Assembly (NCBI RefSeq): GCF_014356525.2
Contig: NC_052504.1
Location: forward strand, 64,162,086 to 64,226,085
Direction: 5' to 3'
DNA from: Nilaparvata lugens
Lineage: Eukaryota > Arthropoda > Insecta > Hemiptera > Delphacidae
Length of the DNA stretch: 64,000 nucleotides
The notes beneath the pieces are model-generated. The model did no database searches and was not told the DNA's origin. It saw only the letters and a list, made by a program, of their open reading frames with translations. The translations under genes were made by a program, and so were the position numbers. Shown piece after piece: positions 1 through 9,580 of this stretch. Numbering within the stretch: position 1 is the first letter of the stretch; each line of letters begins with the position of its first letter.

Positions 1-307
1 AAAATATGATCAAAAGAAGCATCAAACCAGGAAGGCATCAGGTTTTGATCTCATAACTGGTGATGTATTGAAACTGCTTCCAAGGAAGGCTCTTTTGATG
101 TGTAAATTCCTCATAAATGCATTTCAGGCTGAGATATGTCCCTGACTACTGGAAAGTTGCAAAAGTCAGGATTCTAAAGCCAGGAAAACCACCACATGAT
201 GCTACATCATACAGGCCAATCTAGCTTCTACCTGTAATAGCAAAACTATTTTAAAAGCTGTTTTTGAAAAGATTGAAGCCAATTATAGAGATGAAGAAGC
301 TGATTTG
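1..307 (+). pseudogene. Jockey-like LINE reverse transcriptase fragment
   Basis: Translation gives the finger region of a Jockey-type non-LTR reverse transcriptase: SGFDLITGDVLKLLP, then after a frame change VPDYWKVAKVRILKPGKPP, then TSYRPI-stop-LLPVIAKLF and LKRLKPIIEMKKLI. These are RT blocks 0 to 2 in order. At least one frameshift (near position 128) and two internal stops show it is dead. The fragment runs in from the left edge. It is followed directly by endonuclease sequence, which should lie upstream of RT, so two pieces have been rearranged or belong to different copies. Confidence 0.8.
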
Positions 308-765
308 AAGCATTGAACTTGCGGCTGTATTGTTGGAGGAACAAAACACTGTTGTAGTATCTATGTATAGGTCAAATACTGATAATAACAAAAGCTGCTT
401 TTGTATTTTCTTGGATGTTTTGGCTTGTGCTCTGGAGCATTTGATCAAATAAAATGCCAATAATAGTCTTGTGAGGTGACTTCAACACTAATTTTCAGAA
501 AAGATGCTCAAATGTGATCGACCTGGAAAATCGTCTTTTATCGTTTGGTCTACAAGCATGTTACAGTGATACAACCAGACCGGGTAATAGAGATAAGGGT
601 AGTTGCATTGGTAATATTTTCACCAATGTGAAATCAAATTCATTCCCTTGTGATGTAGTGAAAACGTGGGTTTCTGATCATTTGGCTCTTCATCTTGTAT
701 TGCAACAATTTGATTTCGTAAAGAACAAGGGTAAAATAATCTCGGATAAAGGTTAAACGGTCTGT
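308..765 (+). pseudogene. LINE endonuclease fragment, copy 1
   Basis: Composite reading across frames gives APE-type endonuclease signatures: VVVSMYRS, then GDFNTNFQ with one frame change, then IGNIFTNVKSN and SDHLALHLVL. The order and the SDH motif are diagnostic of the C-terminal half of a LINE endonuclease. Stops in the first part make it inactive. Positions 378-765 recur almost unchanged at 2,638-3,025. Confidence 0.75.
378..765 (+). repeat. 388-bp direct repeat, copy 1
   Basis: This segment matches 2,638-3,025 base for base except position 542 (C here, T at 2,802). Upstream context differs (GTCAAAT here, ATTACA of an LTR there) and downstream context differs, so the repeat ends sharply on both sides. 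Confidence 0.92.
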
Positions 766-1837
766 TAGGATTGGGATTTTGTGATTGACCTACATTTCTA
801 CTCAAATTTTTCACCACAATACTCAGATCGTTCAATTTCTTTTCTAAAGTATCTACTACATTTATTTTTTGGACAGGCTGTTCGATTGAAGCATTATGCA
901 TTCCTAACTTTTTGTCTAGAAGGAAGCGAGATCTTTCATATTTGGCGAGATTTTTCTCTAAATCTTCAACTGATGCATTGTCCATGAAAGCAACATGTTG
1001 CAATGCTCCTACGTCTAAGCCTCTCTAAACATATCCTACTATTCTTTTCTCTGACATTTGAGGCTCAGGAATGTGACAAAGTTTTATTATATCTGCTGTG
1101 TATTCTGTGTATGTTTCTGTTGGTAATTTGTTTCTGTTTTCGAGTTTTTGTCTGGTTGTCTCTTCATGAACAGGGTCTACAAGTTTACTTTTTAAGTGGC
1201 CTACTGCATCAAGAAATGTCGCGTTTTCATTTTTATCCGAAAATATGTCGAAAATTGCCAATGCTGTTTTCTTGAGGTAGAGGGGTAAATACAAGATTTT
1301 ATCATCCTCATCCCACTTATTTATTTTTGCTGCCCTATTGAAGGTTTTCAACCACTCGTTGAAGTCTTCACTCTTTGTACCCCCATAGCTTTCGGGTTTC
1401 GCAAAGGGTCTTTTATCATTCCCTGCCATATTATTTTCTGGAATTAGGATATTTGCTAAGTTATCGGGAGCTACTGTGTCGTAGATGGGTTCTTGATTTC
1501 TGCCTAGCTTGCCTACTATTCGCTCGTAATCGGCTAACATAGGGAAGATAATACGATCGCGTTGAGACAGGGACCCTAACTTAAGTAATCGACTTAGAGC
1601 ATCTCTAGCTCCTGAATCGTGGTCCACATAAATACAAACTTTTTTTGCCAAGTCAACAGCGAATCTCAAGTATCCAATACTAACAGATTGAGGGATGTGA
1701 ATACCTAACTGTTTGCCTAGCTCTAATAATTCTGATTTATTCAGAGATTTTACTTTTAAATCAATAGGTAAACGTAATAATGAAACCTCGAATTCACTAG
1801 GTGATTGTTCAGAGTCACTAGAACTAGAGCTACTCAT
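766..1837 (-). pseudogene. LTR-retrotransposon gag, 3' truncated
   Basis: The reading frame starts at an ATG at 1,837 (MSSSSSSDSEQSPSEFE) and reads leftwards. The middle contains DFNEWLKTFNRAAKINKWD, a pattern of Ty3/gypsy-like capsid domains, followed by KLENRNKLPTETYTEYTADI. An in-frame TAG at 1,025-1,027 interrupts it; the same frame continues with DVGALQHVAFMDNASVED. The gag then runs into the 388-bp repeat at 765 before any zinc knuckle, protease or RT appears. About 190 bp separate the start from the primer binding site. Seen: frame, stop and truncation; the Ty3/gypsy-like assignment is from capsid pattern only. Confidence 0.75.
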
Positions 1838-2011
1838 CTCAATATAACAATAATAACAATTATCATATTTACCCTGTACGTTGAGAGAATAGAGGACATA
1901 ATTATACGAGATCAAACACAGAATATAATAATTATGATAATGACCTGAAATGAAAATGTCAATAGATAATTTGAAGGCTAATCTTGTCAATTAATAAACT
2001 CTTTCTCATGA

Positions 2012-2029
2012 GAACGACGCCCAACACCA
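2012..2029 (-). promoter_or_regulatory. Probable primer binding site
   Basis: On the - strand the LTR end ...ATTACA (here read as its complement at 2,030) is followed at once by TGGTGTTGGGCGTCGTTC. TGG directly after the LTR is what a tRNA 3' CCA end would prime. The tRNA was not identified. Confidence 0.5.
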
Positions 2030-2637
2030 TGTAATGGGGTATTTAAAATAAGGCATATATTGGGGTTATATTATGTATGGTATTGTGATGGTATTATAAG
2101 GTTGTGAGAACAACCCTAGACATTATGGTAACAATTTATAATAGGGGAATCGCTTGGCTTGCGAGAGGTTAAATTGATCTAACTCTATAACTCATGAGAA
2201 AGGAACTATATTTTAAAATAATAAACAAAACAGTTATATTTTGGAGAACTAAGTAATCGATTTAATCAAATTGTAACTCAAAATGAAACTGGAAACTTAA
2301 ATAAAAATAATATTGAGAAAACTTTTTAAACAAACAATAGAATAATTACAGGATTTGCCTTCAATAAAAAAAGATGAATAATAAATAATAATAAAATTGA
2401 TAATATTAGCTCACTGAACTCACTGAACCAGGAAAATGGTGTCTCGGAAAAGAAGGGTAGAGCCGGGCCCGATTATCTGCTGTAGATAGCTCCAGGTCCC
2501 GTCCTCGTAACCGACTGACTAGGGCCTCTCATTTTTTCCATAATTTTACTTGTCATGAATTTTCACCGTCGTCAACAATTTATCTATTCATTGTGAAAAT
2601 TCATGACAAATAATAAAAATTATGTAGTTCTATTACA
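2030..2637 (-). repeat. 5' LTR of the truncated gag element
   Basis: The 608-bp block begins TGTAAT and ends ATTACA on the + strand, a perfect 6-bp terminal inverted repeat with TG...CA ends. The gag start lies on its left, in the orientation expected for a - strand element, and a TGG primer site abuts it. Its outer edge coincides exactly with the start of the second 388-bp repeat at 2,638. No second LTR is present in the window. Confidence 0.7.
2551..2608. repeat. Perfect 16-bp inverted repeat inside the LTR
   Basis: TGTCATGAATTTTCAC at 2,551-2,566 is matched by its exact reverse complement at 2,593-2,608, with a 26-base loop. With small interruptions the stem extends outward (CATAATTTT against AAAATTATG). 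It lies 30 to 87 bases from the LTR 5' end, i.e. in the U3 part. Confidence 0.85.
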
Positions 2638-3025
2638 ACTGATAATAACAAAAGCTGCTTTTGTATTTTCTTGGATGTTTTGGCTTGTGCTCTGGAGCAT
2701 TTGATCAAATAAAATGCCAATAATAGTCTTGTGAGGTGACTTCAACACTAATTTTCAGAAAAGATGCTCAAATGTGATCGACCTGGAAAATCGTCTTTTA
2801 TTGTTTGGTCTACAAGCATGTTACAGTGATACAACCAGACCGGGTAATAGAGATAAGGGTAGTTGCATTGGTAATATTTTCACCAATGTGAAATCAAATT
2901 CATTCCCTTGTGATGTAGTGAAAACGTGGGTTTCTGATCATTTGGCTCTTCATCTTGTATTGCAACAATTTGATTTCGTAAAGAACAAGGGTAAAATAAT
3001 CTCGGATAAAGGTTAAACGGTCTGT
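2638..3025 (+). pseudogene. LINE endonuclease fragment, copy 2 of the 388-bp repeat
   Basis: Same endonuclease remnant as 378-765, with a single base difference. It begins at the base after the LTR and ends where unrelated sequence starts (GCGTAGTATG). Confidence 0.88.
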
Positions 3026-3055
3026 GCGTAGTATGAAGGAAGAAAATATTATTGA

Positions 3056-3811
3056 GTATTATTATTATTATTGTCATTTGTTACGTGAAGCCACAAATCT
3101 GAGCAGAGCTCAAGTGGCATGTAACATGTCATGAACATTTTTTCTATGCAAAGTGTATGCATCTGTATAAACTCAAAGTATGAAGGCACCACAACATTCC
3201 TCCATTGTATAGGGACACGCTTCCACAAGTACATTAGTAATTGAAGACAAGAAAAGCCTATGACTACCACATAACCGTATTCTTTCAGGTAGACAATTGA
3301 AGAGCTTCAGTCCCGAATAATATGGTCCTTTTTCCAAAAGTGTCAGTCTGTGAGCGGGGTACTGATATACAGCTGAACTCTTTGCTCTTGTGCTATAGCC
3401 ATGGCAAACTACATTTCCCTCAAATCTCTCTGAATTTCTGAAGACAAAATTTACAGTCTCAAGGAAGTGCAATGCTGGGACCGTGAGAAACCTGTATTTT
3501 CTAAAAATGAGCCTACATGAATTGGATGGCCGCAAGCCCTCCAAAACACGAACAGCTTTCTTTTGCATCTTAAATATTTTATATAAATTATTTTTACTAT
3601 TCCCCCAAAAGAAGATGCTGTAGCGTATTAGGGCTAAAAAATATCCTTGATACACCTTCTGAGCTGTCTTTATAGTGGATGCAGTCCTCACAGTTCTCAG
3701 TGCAAAAAGTGCATGATAGAGCTGTTTTATAAGTTTTTCCAAGTGTTTATCCCATTTCATATTTTTTTGCAATTCAGTATAAAAATCTTCTGCGTCACAT
3801 TGGGCCATATG
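3056..3811 (-). pseudogene. Jockey/CR1-like RT C-terminal region
   Basis: On the - strand one open frame of about 200 codons reads IRYSIFFWGNSKNNLYKIF, KMQKKAVRVLEGL, RKYRFLTVPALHFLET and YYSGLKLFNCLPERIR. This is the conserved post-RT domain of Jockey/CR1 LINEs. The 3' end carries short TTA/AAT repeats (about 3,056-3,074), as expected for a LINE tail. Its 5' side stops where the GAGCA-rich repeat begins. The element is heavily 5' truncated. Confidence 0.8.
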
Positions 3812-3880
3812 TATAAAGTTGAGCATTTGCTTATACTACTAAAATATGGAGCATTTGCTTCATTTTCTATGAATAAACGT
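3812..3880. repeat. GAGCA/TGCTC-rich repeat, left part split by a LINE
   Basis: Two GAGCATTTGCT dyads lie at about 3,819 and 3,849. This DNA continues at 9,581 after the LINE, so it is the insertion target. See the 9,581-10,190 entry for the main body. Confidence 0.6.
3868..3880 (+). repeat. Target site duplication, left copy
   Basis: TATGAATAAACGT here is repeated exactly at 9,568-9,580. A 13-bp direct repeat fits target-primed reverse transcription and fixes both ends of the LINE between them. Confidence 0.9.
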
Positions 3881-4535
3881 TGGTTGCACTGAGCTGCCCT
3901 GCTGGTTGCATGAGTGACTTGCTCCGTGTTTTTTAGTAATTTCTAGTGGTTAATTGCAAATTCGTACAACGAGTTATTGTTCTATGGTATAGTTGAGTTG
4001 TGAGGTACCTTTTGTTTGTATTCGGACTGCGTGAGCTGGTGAGTGGTTTGACTTGCTGAAGGTGAAGCATAGACGCTGTTCTTTCGTAGATGCGAGCCAT
4101 CTTTCTTTTTGCCAGTTTCCGCTTGTTGTATTGTTTTCGTTAAGGGATCTACCGTACTTTAAGACTATAATGTATCTGTTTATCTAAGACAGTAGGACGC
4201 GGCAGTGATAGTGAGATAACAGTGAGTGGGGTGGGTGGCAGTCAAAAAGCCGGCACCTACAGCTGTTTATATAGACTGGTCACGTGTTGCGTTTCTATGA
4301 CAATTACCGACGCTAAAATTTGAACAAAGTACGGCAATAGACTGTGTACTATCGATACACCTGTTGCAGTGGTGACAGCGTCTTTCTTATCTTTTTGAGG
4401 TGATATCTGATTAAACTCTGTGCTTCGTTCACGACTGTTATCGTTCAACAGCTTTCCTGTGGCTTTCTTTTCCTGTCTTATCTACTCTACATCATCTATA
4501 TTTGCAACTAATTGATCATCATCACGAATGATATA
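3881..4535 (+). other. 5' untranslated region of the LINE
   Basis: 655 bp without a sizeable open frame, starting TGGTTGCACTGAGCTGC just after the target duplication. It would hold the internal RNA polymerase II promoter of a full-length LINE; no promoter motif was pinned down. Confidence 0.6.
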
Positions 4536-5635
4536 ATGAGTGCGGATTCTGATATCGATAGGGATAATAATATGTTTCTGTCTACCACCCGATCTTCTAT
4601 TGGCAGTGATTCCTTGGGCTTTGAGGACTCAAGGGACAGGGACACAGAGATAATTGTGCTTAAATCTAGAGTTGATGAACTTGAGAGGGAACTACGGGGG
4701 GGGGGGGACAAGAGCGCTGGGAGCATGAAAGAATAGAGCTGATTTCCACTATTGACAGCTTGAAAACATCAATAGAGGTTCTTGACGCAGACAATAGTTT
4801 TTTAAGGGGTAAAAATGGCATAGAGGTTAGAGGCTGATATTGCCGATTTCAGAAACTTTTACTCTCCAGGCGACACTCAACACAATAGGACACCAAGAGA
4901 TAGTAATACCGTTTCAATTAATAACTATTTTGATATTTTGTCGGGCCTTAAAAGTAAATCACAACACACAGCCAATAAAGTTGAAGAAAACGAGATGAAA
5001 AGTTGGTAAACGATTATAAGAAGAAATCAACGGTAAAAAATTTGAAAAATAATGTAAAACGAGTACTGATTGTGTCTGATAGTCATGGGAGAGACATTGG
5101 ATGGGACTTGAATGAGCAGGTGAAGGGAAGTGGGTTTGAAGCAACCGCAATCTCCAAGCCAGGATGCAATTTTAACGAAGTGACACGCGACATTGACGCT
5201 CTCGCAAAGGATTTTAACCTGAATGACATGGTAGTAATTTTAGCTGGTACAAATGACGTCGTTAATAAAACAGTTCAGCCCACGAACCTTGATTTGAGTA
5301 AAGTAAGTGGAACTGCTAGACGCACCAAAGTAGTCATATCATCAATCCCATTCAGATACGACAAACCTTTAATGAATGTGAATGTGGATAAACTCAACTC
5401 ATGGATGTATGAAGAAATTGTAAAAATGCCCAATACGCAACTTCTTGACTTGAGCAACTTTGACATTACAGACTATACTCGACACGGCTTACATTTTAAT
5501 AGACATCAAGGTAAACCAAAACTAATAAAACTATTAAAAAATCACATTCTAGAAAATCATGACAGTGATTACAATAAAACTGGATATCTGGCATGCAAGC
5601 AGAACAGCACGGTGTCTCTTATATTTAGACACTGA
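4536..5635 (+). pseudogene. LINE ORF1: coiled-coil plus SGNH esterase-like domain
   Basis: The frame opens with MSADSDIDRDNNMFLSTT and a short acidic coiled coil (VDELERELR), then breaks at a run of 10 or more G at about 4,696. Two more frame changes follow before 5,010. From 5,003 one frame encodes an SGNH hydrolase-like domain: VLIVSDSHGRD (Ser block), VVILAGTNDVV (Asn block) and YTRHGLHFNRHQGK (His block). In the family the His block normally reads DGxH; here Asp is His. CR1/L2-type LINEs are known to carry an esterase in ORF1, probably for membrane or particle association. The three breaks indicate decay. Confidence 0.78.
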
Positions 5636-5673
5636 ATTGTGGATACCCCACATCTATCAGAGATGAGAGAGCT

Positions 5674-6009
5674 TTGATGCAATTGGAGAGTCAAATACAA
5701 CAACTGGACAATAGAGAGCCGCAACTTGAGAGCCCTGTTCAACAACTGGAGTGTCCAGCTGCGCAGCCACAACAACAGCAGCAGCAGCAATCCAAGCGAC
5801 TGCGGAGCATCGAACGGTTGGTGAACATGTGGCGGCTCCGAGAGAGGACGAGCGACGGCAACGACGACGATAACACCTCCCAGCAGACGGTAGCAACACC
5901 AAGCAGAAGAGCAAGAGGGAAGCACCCAACGAAGAGCGGCGACATACGCAGCTGGATAGCGCGCGGAAGCAAGGCGAACGAAGAACGAGCACAAAGTGAT
6001 ATAGCGTAG
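5674..6009 (+). pseudogene. Gln-rich, basic ORF between LINE ORF1 and ORF2
   Basis: About 110 codons: a short repeat (QLESQIQQLDNREPQLES, PVQQLECP), seven glutamines, then an Arg-rich tail. It lies in a different frame from the esterase and ends 108 bp before the ORF2 frame at 6,118. It may be the frameshifted C-terminus of ORF1. Base composition is clearly richer in G and C than the rest of the element. No known domain was recognised. Confidence 0.4.
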
Positions 6010-6117
6010 CATAAGGATTGTGCAGGGGCCGAGGGTAGTGGAGGATCCACCACAGAAGGTAATAGTAATCTTTGTTTAAGTTTTTGGAACTGTCATGGAA
6101 TTTCTAATATATATAGC

Positions 6118-7203
6118 ATGGATGAAGCACAATTGAACTTTTTCAATAAGTTTAGTATACTGGGATTTTGCGAAACTTGGTCAAGCAATGATGTTGGTAA
6201 AATTACAGGATATGAATCATTTAATATTATACAGAGAAAAGCAACACGAAACAATTCATTCGGTAGAGCTAGCGGAGGATTTCTCTTGTTGGTAAGGAAT
6301 TTCTTTGAGTACACGGTGATCGAGAGTAACGACTATTTTGTTTTTGTGAAATTAACTGCTTTCGATAAAATTACTTTACTAATTGGACTAGTATATTTCA
6401 GTCCTAATGAAGTTCAAAAAGGCATTGAATCACTTGAAACATTTTTTTCGAGTAACATACTTGTTATTCAATCATTACCTGTGTACATAGGAGGCGAATT
6501 CAACTGTAGAATTGGAGAACTAAATAATTCAATAGATAATACAGTATTTGAAACACATAATATCTTATCAACTAGACAGGCTAAGGATAAAGTTACAAAT
6601 CGACAAGGGAAATTGTTAGTGAAAATGATGGAAAGTAATTTATTTAATACTATTAATGGCAGAAGTAGGAGTGATTCATGTGGTGAATTCACATTTGTTA
6701 GTATGCAAGGAAAGAGTACGATTGATATGATATGGGTCAACAGTATTTTCACTGAAACTGTAACTGATATGAAGGTTGAAGAGATTATTCTCTCATCTGA
6801 TCACTTGCCAATTACAATTGAAACTAGCTTCATTATTGAAAACAAACAACTAATTTATACAGACAGGGTAGGCTTCAAAAAATTAATCTGGTCATCAGAC
6901 AAGGAGTCAGCTTTTCGTAGCTTGATGTTGTCTTTTAATACCGATTTAAACATTGATGAAGCCGAAATTGACCGTGGCTATTCTTATCTGTTGTCCGTTA
7001 TAAAAAAAGCTGCTGAACAACTTAACCTTTTTAAGAATACTCATTACAGAATAAATAAAATTAAACCATGGTTTGACTATGAATGCATTACATTTAAAAA
7101 GAGTGTCCGTAAAGCTTTTCGAGCTGCTAAAAAAGGAATCTTTTCTAATGATGTCCTCCTACCGTATTTGACCAAAAGAAAGGATTACAAAACACTCATT
7201 TAG
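6118..7203 (+). pseudogene. LINE ORF2 endonuclease domain
   Basis: The endonuclease begins just before the first ATG (FWNCHGISN, about 6,085) and continues with LGFCETWSSNDVG (catalytic Glu), YIGGEFNCRIGEL, STIDMIWVN and SSDHLPITIE (Asp-His pair). The usual GDFN motif reads GEFN, so the Asp is replaced by Glu. The frame is intact for 361 codons, then stops at 7,201. It would nick target DNA for target-primed reverse transcription. Confidence 0.85.
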
Positions 7204-8245
7204 AATAAGAAAATTATATATATTAATAATATTAGAGATAAATTTTCCAACTGTAGAAATGTAAAAGAATTTTGGAAAGCAGTAGCATACTTCCATAGAA
7301 AACTTGTGAGAGTTAATATGATTGATTTTCAAACTTGGTCTGAGTTTTTGCTTACCAAGTATAGTGATGTTTATTTTCCAGTACCAACTTTTCAAGACGT
7401 AGCTCATCCATGTCTGGATTCAGAAATAACTATGAATGAACTGAGTCGTGTACTTGCAATATTAAGCTCAGGATTTTAAGACTGCTAAATAAAGTATTTA
7501 AAGAAGAGAAAATGCCCAAGGAATGGTTCAATATTTTTGTATTTTTCCTTCACAAGAAGCGATTGTAAGCGATTTCCTTACAAGCGATTGTAAGGATCCA
7601 AAAAATTACAGAATGATAGCTCTTTTAAATACTATGGTTAAAATATTTACAAAAGTATTGGAACTTAGACTCGCGACGTGGGCAGAAATGTGTAACGTGC
7701 TCCCAGAAGGTCAATGTGGTTTCAGAAAGGATAGGGGTTGTGTAGACAATATTTTCGTTTTGCATTCCGTAATAACACATTATGTTGAAATGCATCATAG
7801 GAATATATTTGCACTATTTATTGACTTCCAGGCTGCGTTCGATAATGTCCCCCACTCTAAATTGTGGTACAAGCTTGGAAGCATGGGAGCAGTAAAATTA
7901 TCAGATTGCTCGATCATTTGTATAGCCATGCAATATTGAAAGTAGGTGATAATATCATTCCTGTGGAGAGGGGTGTTTTGCAGGGCGATTCCATCAGTCC
8001 GCTGCTCTTCTCTCTCTATGTAAGCGATATAGAGGATTATTTCAGGAATCAGGGTTTACACGGTGTAAATATGAATGGCCAGTTTGAAGTATTCATGCTC
8101 CAGTACGCGGACGACATTGTAATTTTGGCTGACAGTCCTTCAGGCATGCGAAAACTTCGTTTAGAAGGTCTACGTTAGAAAACTTCGGTGCTTCGAGACC
8201 TACAGTGAGAGCATACAATTAAAAATAAATACGGATAAGACAAAG
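7204..8245 (+). pseudogene. LINE ORF2 reverse transcriptase, fingers and palm
   Basis: Seen in order across three frames: NYRMIALLNTMVKIFTKVLE, CGFRKDRGCVDNIF, LFIDFQAAFDNVPHSKLW (motif A, catalytic Asp), RGVLQGDSISPLLFSLYVSD (motif B) and LQYADDIVILAD (motif C, YADD at 8,104-8,115). Frame breaks occur near 7,480, 7,560 and 7,930, and a stop at 8,176. All catalytic residues survive although the frame does not. Confidence 0.85.
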
Positions 8246-9363
8246 GTGATACCTTTCCACAAAGGAAGATTAGGGAAGTTTTTACCTTTTTACTACCTCA
8301 ATGACAAAATAGAAATCGCAAAAACGTATAAATACTTGGGGGTTGAGTTCTCCAGTTCAGGTAGATTCAATTATTTTTGCTCATGCATGTGTACAAAGGC
8401 AAAGAGCATTGGTGCAGCTATTAGATATGCTCTGGCTAAGGCGAAATGCAATACATGGGAGAGTAAAATAAAGTTATTTGAGACTGTCTTATTACCGGGA
8501 GTATTATATAACTCTGAAATATGGGATCTGTTCAGCATAGAATCCATAGAAAAAATTCAATGTCAATTTTTCAAATGTCTACTTTTGTTGAATGGCGGCA
8601 CTCCTGACTGGGCAATCCGTATTGAGTCAGCAAGGTTCAAATTGGCTTTCATTGTGTTCTGTAAAGCCGTCAAATGGTTGATTCGAATACTGGAAATGCC
8701 AAATAGTAGATACCCTAGGAAGTGCTACGATATTATGGTATCAGAATTAGCGCAGGGAGGAATTGATAATTCAAAGCTCAGATTCAATTGGGTACATTCA
8801 CTAAAAAGCCAGTTTTTCAATGCCTCAGCAGAAAATTTGTGGACGAATATTATAGTATTGATGTGAATGCTTTGAAACAACGCTATGAGGAGCTTATAGA
8901 AGCATATTGTGGTAATCTGTACAACTTAGATGTAGGTAGAGCCATCGATTCCCAATCCTCTCCCAGATACACGCAGTTGAATCCAAATTTCATTTTAGGT
9001 GAGCAGTTCAGATTCAGATTGGCCTTTTCGAAGATTCGTTGTTTATCCCAACTAAGATTGGCTAACGACCTGAGTTTTTACCTGTATGTTGAATGGAAGG
9101 GTATTTGGATAAATTGCAAAGAGCACTGTCCAATCTGCAACCTTCGAACTGATGAGACCGTAGAACATTTTTTATTAGTATGTCCCATGTATTGCCACAT
9201 CAGGAGGCAATTCACTGCCAAATTTACTCAGAATATTGTAAATGACGCAGATAAAGTAATGGTACTGCTATCCAACTTGAGTGTAGGAAAAATAAATTCC
9301 GTGTACAATTTTACAGTAGAGGCGCTCAAAATAAGATCAGAGATACTAAGCGTAACAGGTTGA
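8246..9363 (+). pseudogene. LINE ORF2 RT thumb and C-terminal zinc-finger region
   Basis: Continues with KTYKYLGVEFSSSGRFNYF (RT block 7), LFETVLLPGVLYNSEIWDL and, after a one-frame change near 8,800, CPICNLRTDETVEHFLLVC. The last is a C-x2-C...H-x4-C finger typical of LINE ORF2 C-termini. The frame ends at 9,363, about 200 bp from the tail. Confidence 0.8.
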
Positions 9364-9567
9364 GCCGGCAGTGAGTCTTTTTAACAATCGCAGCAATAAT
9401 TTAATCATAACGTTTCACTCAATTGAATGAATTGTGTTATCCTGTTTGTAATTATAATCAATGTTTCCATATTGTTTGTGTATTTTGTCTGTTTGTATCA
9501 TGATGATTGTGACTTTGTATGGGGTGTGGCCCCGATTGCAAATAAAGATATTTATTTATTTATTTAT
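9364..9567 (+). other. LINE 3' UTR and TTTA tail
   Basis: A short 3' UTR ends with AATAAAGATATTTATTTATT and several TTTA units up to 9,567. A short-repeat tail rather than poly(A) is usual in the CR1/L2 group. The downstream target duplication follows immediately. Confidence 0.8.
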
Positions 9568-9580
9568 TATGAATAAACGT
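9568..9580 (+). repeat. Target site duplication, right copy
   Basis: TATGAATAAACGT, identical to 3,868-3,880. Confidence 0.9.

Larger units (their letters stand above)
3881..9567 (+). mobile_element. Full-length LINE with esterase ORF1 (CR1/L2-like group)
   Basis: A 5.69-kb non-LTR retrotransposon bounded by a 13-bp target site duplication. Order: 5' UTR, ORF1 with coiled-coil start and SGNH esterase, ORF2 with APE-type endonuclease, reverse transcriptase with YADD, a C-terminal CCHC-like finger, and a 3' tail of TTTA repeats. The esterase ORF1 points to the CR1/L2/Kiri-type group rather than Jockey or R1; the exact clade needs a phylogeny. Several frameshifts and stops in both ORFs make it inactive, though it is complete end to end. 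It interrupts the GAGCA-rich repeat, so it is younger than that repeat. Confidence 0.88.

Noticed and set aside
378..3025. The 388-bp repeats as LTRs of the gag element
   Set aside because: They encode a LINE endonuclease piece, lack TG...CA ends, and a better LTR with a primer site lies between them.
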